Source of the DNA: UKL13-2 sp031414695
Lineage (GTDB): Bacteria > Pseudomonadota > Gammaproteobacteria > Burkholderiales > Usitatibacteraceae
Direction of reading: 5' to 3'
NCBI GenBank assembly: GCA_031414695.1
Contig: JANNWG010000028.1
Span: 37,559 to 101,558, forward strand
DNA length: 64,000 nt
The position numbers were made by a program, and so were the translations under genes. The notes under the pieces were generated by a model. It worked only from the letters and a program-made list of their open reading frames with translations. It made no database searches and was not told the origin of the DNA. Below are positions 61,457 to 64,000 of this stretch, in pieces (position 1 is the first letter of the stretch; every line of letters starts with the position of its first letter).

Positions 61457-61531
61457 CAAACCCCTTATTTTACAGGCGTCTTCAAGCAATATGCCGTGAA
61501 GATGTCCGCCAATATTAGCGTTTATATTTTT
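61457..61531. repeat. Dispersed palindromic repeat behind tRNA-Arg
   Basis: Shares aaacccc..tat, a central cttcaagcaatatgcc and right flank agcgtttatattttt with the copy at 54164. It abuts the stop codon of the hglS-like gene, so it may help terminate both neighbours. Confidence 0.65.
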
Positions 61532-62530
61532 TTACCGTCCCGCCGTTACATTAAAAATCCCGGTGGCGTTGCCCGTATCAAAAGCTAAGTCGAGCTTGTT
61601 TGAGTCAGGTAATTTGTCGCGGGTGATGAATTCATAGAATGAGCCTGGCACATTCATCTCAAATCGTTCACCTTTGTCGTCGATGAAGCCACGCTTCACT
61701 TTGTCTGCAATGAGTGCGGTTTGGCGCACGCGGCCGGTGGCGGAGACTTCAATTTTTTCTTTAATTGAACGGCCACTTTTACGTTGTGCCTCAGCGGTCG
61801 CGACTACATCGCTAACACGGTCGGTGGCGTGATTAAACGCGTTACCTTCGGTTGATATCCATGCCATTTCGTTGGATTCAGCTTTGAGTATTTCATAGTC
61901 GCTAATGCGTGGCTCTTGATGATGACGGTTGAAACACCGTACAGCAGCCTTTACTAGTTTGACGGCCTCATCAATTGTGATGGTGTCTGCATGGGAGAGT
62001 CGCTTAAACTGCACTAATTCTTCAGCATCGAGTGGGTCGGTAGATGTGTTGAGCACATGGCTCACTGCCGTCCTAAAGGCCTCGGTAAATTGTTCAGGAT
62101 GTAATTCAGAAACAAAATATTGGGCAATGTCTTCTGGGTAATCTAGGTGACGATAAGCGTAGCCGGTCATTTTTAATCTAGGTAGCGGGTAAATATCGGC
62201 TTGCACATACCCAAGCGCCTCCAGCACACGCGTAATGGCAACACGGCCCGGTGGCAGTGTGCCGTTGTCACGCCACGCCACCGTGCGAAGTGCACCATGA
62301 TCAAAGGTCACTTTGCCACCACTAGCGATTGTTTCGGTCACACACGCTCGCCCACTAGGTACACGCGAAAGCAGGTCGTGAAACAACACCATATTCATCG
62401 CCTGTGCGACATGCGCACGGGTAATTTTTGCGGTCTCTGCCTTAATTGAATGCGCGACATTAAGCATTTGAAAAAGCTTGTCTGCATTTTCACGACCCAC
62501 GACGCCAACCAAAATAGCATCAAGCAACAT
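61532..62530 (-). CDS. hglS: DUF1338 protein, 2-oxoadipate dioxygenase/decarboxylase-like (HglS)
   Basis: 332 residues. ITRAHVAQAMNMVLFHDLLSRVPSG, FDHGALRTVAW, LEALGYVQADIYPLPRLKMTGYAYRH, FVSELHPEQF and GNAFNHATDRV place it in the DUF1338 family, with histidines and Glu of the metal site in FDHGA, SELHPE and FNHATD. HglS of Pseudomonas putida converts 2-oxoadipate to D-2-hydroxyglutarate in lysine catabolism but is longer (over 450 residues), so the exact reaction needs care. It is two bases behind the ALDH7-like gene, one operon, which supports a lysine route. Confidence 0.78.
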   Translation of the reverse strand: MLLDAILVGVVGRENADKLFQMLNVAHSIKAETAKITRAHVAQAMNMVLFHDLLSRVPSGRACVTETIASGGKVTFDHGALRTVAWRDNGTLPPGRVAITRVLEALGYVQADIYPLPRLKMTGYAYRHLDYPEDIAQYFVSELHPEQFTEAFRTAVSHVLNTSTDPLDAEELVQFKRLSHADTITIDEAVKLVKAAVRCFNRHHQEPRISDYEILKAESNEMAWISTEGNAFNHATDRVSDVVATAEAQRKSGRSIKEKIEVSATGRVRQTALIADKVKRGFIDDKGERFEMNVPGSFYEFITRDKLPDSNKLDLAFDTGNATGIFNVTAGR

Positions 62531-62532
62531 GA

Positions 62533-64000
62533 TTACGCATCCACATTAAAAACAATACCCTGCGCGAGCGGTAAATCTTGACCGTAGTTGATGGTGTTGG
62601 TCGCGCGACGCATATACGCGCGCCAGCTATCTGAGCCTGATTCACGGCCACCGCCGGTTTCTTTTTCGCCACCAAAAGCGCCGCCAATTTCGGCACCGGA
62701 TGTGCCAATATTGACATTCGCAATCCCGCAATCGCTACCGGAGGCCGACATAAATATTTCCGCTTCTCGCATGTCATTGGTGAATATGGCGGAGGATAAA
62801 CCTTGTGGCACCGCGTTTTGCATCGCGATGGCCTCACTCAACGTGTCGTAACGCATTACATACAAAATCGGCGCGAAGGTTTCATGGTGTACGCAAGTTG
62901 TTTGTGATGGCATTTCGACGATGGCAGGGGCTACGTAATAGCCATTGGCATATTCAGCGATCATTGCGCGTGTACCACCACTCACCGTACCACCTTGTGC
63001 TTTTGCCGATGTGAGTGCGGCTTGCATGCCGTCATAGGCGGCTTGATCGATTAACGGACCAATGAGTGTTTTTGTCTCCAGCGGTGAACCAATGCGGATG
63101 TGACTAAAAGCGGCTTTTAAGCGTGCGATAACGCTATCGGCGATGCTGCGATGAACAATCATGCGCCGTAGCGTAGTGCAGCGTTGGCCGGCTGTGCCTA
63201 CCGCTGAGAAAAGAGAGGCTGGCAGCACCATATCAATATTGGCTGAAGGGGCGACGATCATGGCGTTATTGCCGCCAAGCTCGAGCAAACTGCGACCTAA
63301 TCGCGTTGCCACCCGCGCGGCGACAATGCGCCCCATGCGGGTCGAGCCTGTGGCGGAAACCAAGCTCACACGCACATCATCGACCATGACTTCACCAACG
63401 CTTGCATTACCCATTAATACTTGCGAAAGACCTGCGGGTGCAGCAATACCTTGGGGGTTAAAATTCTCAATGGCACGATGCAGTAACGCTTGGCAGGCTA
63501 ATGCGGTAAGCGGTGTTTTTTCGCTTGGCTTCCACACCAGCGCATTGCCGCACACGAGTGCCAACGCGGCATTCCACGCCCACACTGCCACAGGAAAATT
63601 AAACGCACTAATAATGCCCACCACACCTAGCGGATGCCACTGCTCCATCATGCGATGCCCCGGTCGCTCGCTCGCGATCGTGAGGCCGTGCAACTGTCGC
63701 GAGAGCCCGACCGCAAAGTCACAGATGTCGATCATCTCCTGCACCTCGCCCTCGCCTTCCGCGGCGATCTTGCCCGTCTCCAGCGTCACCAGCCGCCCGA
63801 GATCGCGTTTGTGCGCACGCAGCGCCTCGCCGTAGCGCCGCACCACTTCCCCGCGCTTCGGCGCGGGCACGTCGCGCCACGCCAGAAACGCCCGCTGCGC
63901 CGCGCCAATCGCGCGTTCGAGATCCGCATGGGTCGCCGTCGTCACGCGCCCGAGCACGCTGCCATCGATCGGCGAACGTTTCTCGATCACCGGCCCGGAG
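62533..64000 (-). CDS. amaB: ALDH7-family aldehyde dehydrogenase, 5' end outside window (AmaB-like)
   Basis: At least 488 residues; the frame stays open to the window edge, so the start lies beyond it. Catalytic Cys is in GTAGQRCTTLRRM, catalytic Glu in LLELGGNNAMI, and the cofactor-binding FNFPVAVWAWNAALALVCGNALVWKPSEKTPL segment is present. NVNIGTSGAEIGGAFGGEKETGGGRESGSDSWRAYMRR is typical of alpha-aminoadipic semialdehyde dehydrogenases. It would give 2-aminoadipate, upstream of the HglS step. The last 350 or so bases are much richer in G+C than the rest of the gene. Confidence 0.9.
   Translation of the reverse strand, partial: SGPVIEKRSPIDGSVLGRVTTATHADLERAIGAAQRAFLAWRDVPAPKRGEVVRRYGEALRAHKRDLGRLVTLETGKIAAEGEGEVQEMIDICDFAVGLSRQLHGLTIASERPGHRMMEQWHPLGVVGIISAFNFPVAVWAWNAALALVCGNALVWKPSEKTPLTALACQALLHRAIENFNPQGIAAPAGLSQVLMGNASVGEVMVDDVRVSLVSATGSTRMGRIVAARVATRLGRSLLELGGNNAMIVAPSANIDMVLPASLFSAVGTAGQRCTTLRRMIVHRSIADSVIARLKAAFSHIRIGSPLETKTLIGPLIDQAAYDGMQAALTSAKAQGGTVSGGTRAMIAEYANGYYVAPAIVEMPSQTTCVHHETFAPILYVMRYDTLSEAIAMQNAVPQGLSSAIFTNDMREAEIFMSASGSDCGIANVNIGTSGAEIGGAFGGEKETGGGRESGSDSWRAYMRRATNTINYGQDLPLAQGIVFNVDA

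Overview
The window is chromosomal DNA from a Gram-negative bacterium, most likely a betaproteobacterium (Burkholderiales or a neighbour). This rests on the gene order rimP-nusA-infB-rbfA-truB, rpsO-pnp and psd-pssA-leuA, the Rieske-type nirD followed by nasA and a stand-alone cobA, and large TonB-dependent receptors. Base composition is intermediate. The genus cannot be fixed from sequence reading alone. There is no rRNA, CRISPR array, integrase, transposase or recognisable prophage.

Left part (1-10.3 kb): a Tet-type MFS exporter and guaA, then an accessory region attached to the 3' end of guaA. guaA carries an in-frame palindromic repeat insertion between its ATPase and dimerisation domains. 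Downstream lie three degraded copies of the guaA 3' end (about 3.87-3.96, 4.82-5.03 and 5.88-6.14 kb), one after each cargo block: an exported protein, a vapB antitoxin with a dead vapC, and a RelE/HigB-type toxin-antitoxin pair. Beyond the last copy lie a Gabija-like anti-phage pair (gajA-gajB) and a further toxin-antitoxin pair. I read this as a defence island built by repeated insertion at the guaA 3' end, and it is the most unusual structure in the window. All three toxin-antitoxin modules here have palindromic candidate operators.

Middle part (10.3-40.4 kb): two glyoxalase-fold proteins, an AraC regulator, a secreted six-hairpin-like protein, a RidA protein, two MITE-like elements, tadA, a wax-ester synthase-like acyltransferase with two alpha/beta hydrolases, dnaE, psd, pssA, a leucine-rich candidate leader peptide, leuA and cysC. 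An exbB-exbD-exbD-tonB operon follows. Next to it are two tandem TPR/aspartyl-asparaginyl hydroxylase-like genes and two large TonB-dependent receptor genes. A MazF-type toxin-antitoxin module and a MITE-like inverted repeat sit between the receptors.

Right part (40.4-64 kb): the rimP-nusA-infB-rbfA-truB operon; a nitrate assimilation locus (sirohydrochlorin chelatase-like gene divergent from nasT, then nrtA-nrtB-nrtC-nirB-nirD-nasA-cobA); rpsO-pnp; tRNA-Pro(UGG) and tRNA-Arg(UCU); and two genes matching the last steps of lysine catabolism (hglS-like and an ALDH7/amaB-like gene cut by the window edge). The nrtA leader holds an ANTAR-type hexaloop hairpin that overlaps an intrinsic terminator, so NasT probably controls the locus by antitermination. 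A family of short imperfect palindromes sits behind many genes across the window.
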